Origin: Pseudomonas putida
Lineage (GTDB): Bacteria > Pseudomonadota > Gammaproteobacteria > Pseudomonadales > Pseudomonadaceae
NCBI RefSeq assembly: GCF_028682175.1
Contig: NZ_JANHKS010000027.1
Coordinates: forward strand, 17,093 to 81,092
Direction of reading: 5' to 3'
Length of the DNA stretch: 64,000 bases
Shown: in pieces, positions 63,987 through 64,000 of the stretch
Numbering within the stretch: position 1 is the first letter of the stretch
Layout: every line of letters begins with the position of its first letter
Translations under genes and position numbers: made by a program
Notes under the pieces: generated by a model
What the model was told of the DNA's origin: nothing
What the model saw: the letters and a program-made list of their open reading frames with translations, nothing else
Database searches by the model: none

Positions 63987-64000
63987 AGATCGGAAGAGCA
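63987..64000. other. Illumina adapter sequence, probable artefact
   Basis: AGATCGGAAGAGCA is identical to the first 14 bases of the standard Illumina TruSeq read-1 adapter and occupies exactly the place where the right REP arm should continue. Not genomic. Confidence 0.9.

Overview
The window is a GC-rich piece of a Pseudomonas chromosome, most likely from the fluorescens/syringae side of the genus. The evidence is oscA-sbp-cysTWA, a HscC/J-protein pair, gabDT, a BetI-box-controlled betT, TriABC-like and Tle3-type loci, and two families of about 93-bp REP-like inverted repeats at 18 intergenic sites. There is one tRNA gene, no rRNA, no CRISPR array and no complete insertion sequence. The last 14 bases match the start of the standard Illumina adapter, so the right end appears to be a contig end with untrimmed adapter.

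Left part (0-9.8 kb): a LysR regulator, an orphan antitoxin-like HTH gene, a HAD phosphatase, a DUF945 protein, an overlapping sulfotransferase-APS kinase pair (sulfation with its own PAPS supply), a membrane J-protein with the HscC Hsp70, and a hipB gene followed by a gutted hipA. From 10.2 to 17.8 kb is an orphan type VI secretion module: vgrG, a Tle3-type lipase effector, a Tla3-type (DUF2875) adaptor and a PAAR tip, all overlapping by four bases. A secreted DUF4431-like protein follows and is the best candidate for immunity. A tRNA-Arg(CCG) closes this stretch.

Middle (18.4-27.3 kb): gabD and gabT (GABA to succinate), then signalling genes (an HDOD protein with a receiver lacking its phospho-acceptor Asp, a PAS-GGDEF cyclase and a PAS-GGDEF-EAL protein) around a delta-9 desaturase.

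Right part (27.5-59.5 kb) is dominated by sulfur scavenging: oscA-sbp-cysTWA for sulfate; an sfnR-like sigma-54 activator and a lone metQ; a TauD-like dioxygenase with a sulfonate/sulfate-ester type ABC importer; metNIQ with a flavin monooxygenase; and tcyJLN with D-cysteine desulfhydrase, divergent from serine acetyltransferase. Together these take up inorganic sulfate, organosulfur compounds, methionine and cystine, release sulfide or sulfite, and make O-acetylserine to fix it. Interspersed are an Mpo1-like protein, a Crp/Fnr-like regulator, an AraC regulator with its desaturase, a TriABC-like RND pump with two adaptors, a methyltransferase and an unrecognised two-repeat Ig-like protein in a low-GC gap. 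The right end holds choline transporter BetT and a LysR/aldo-keto reductase divergent pair.
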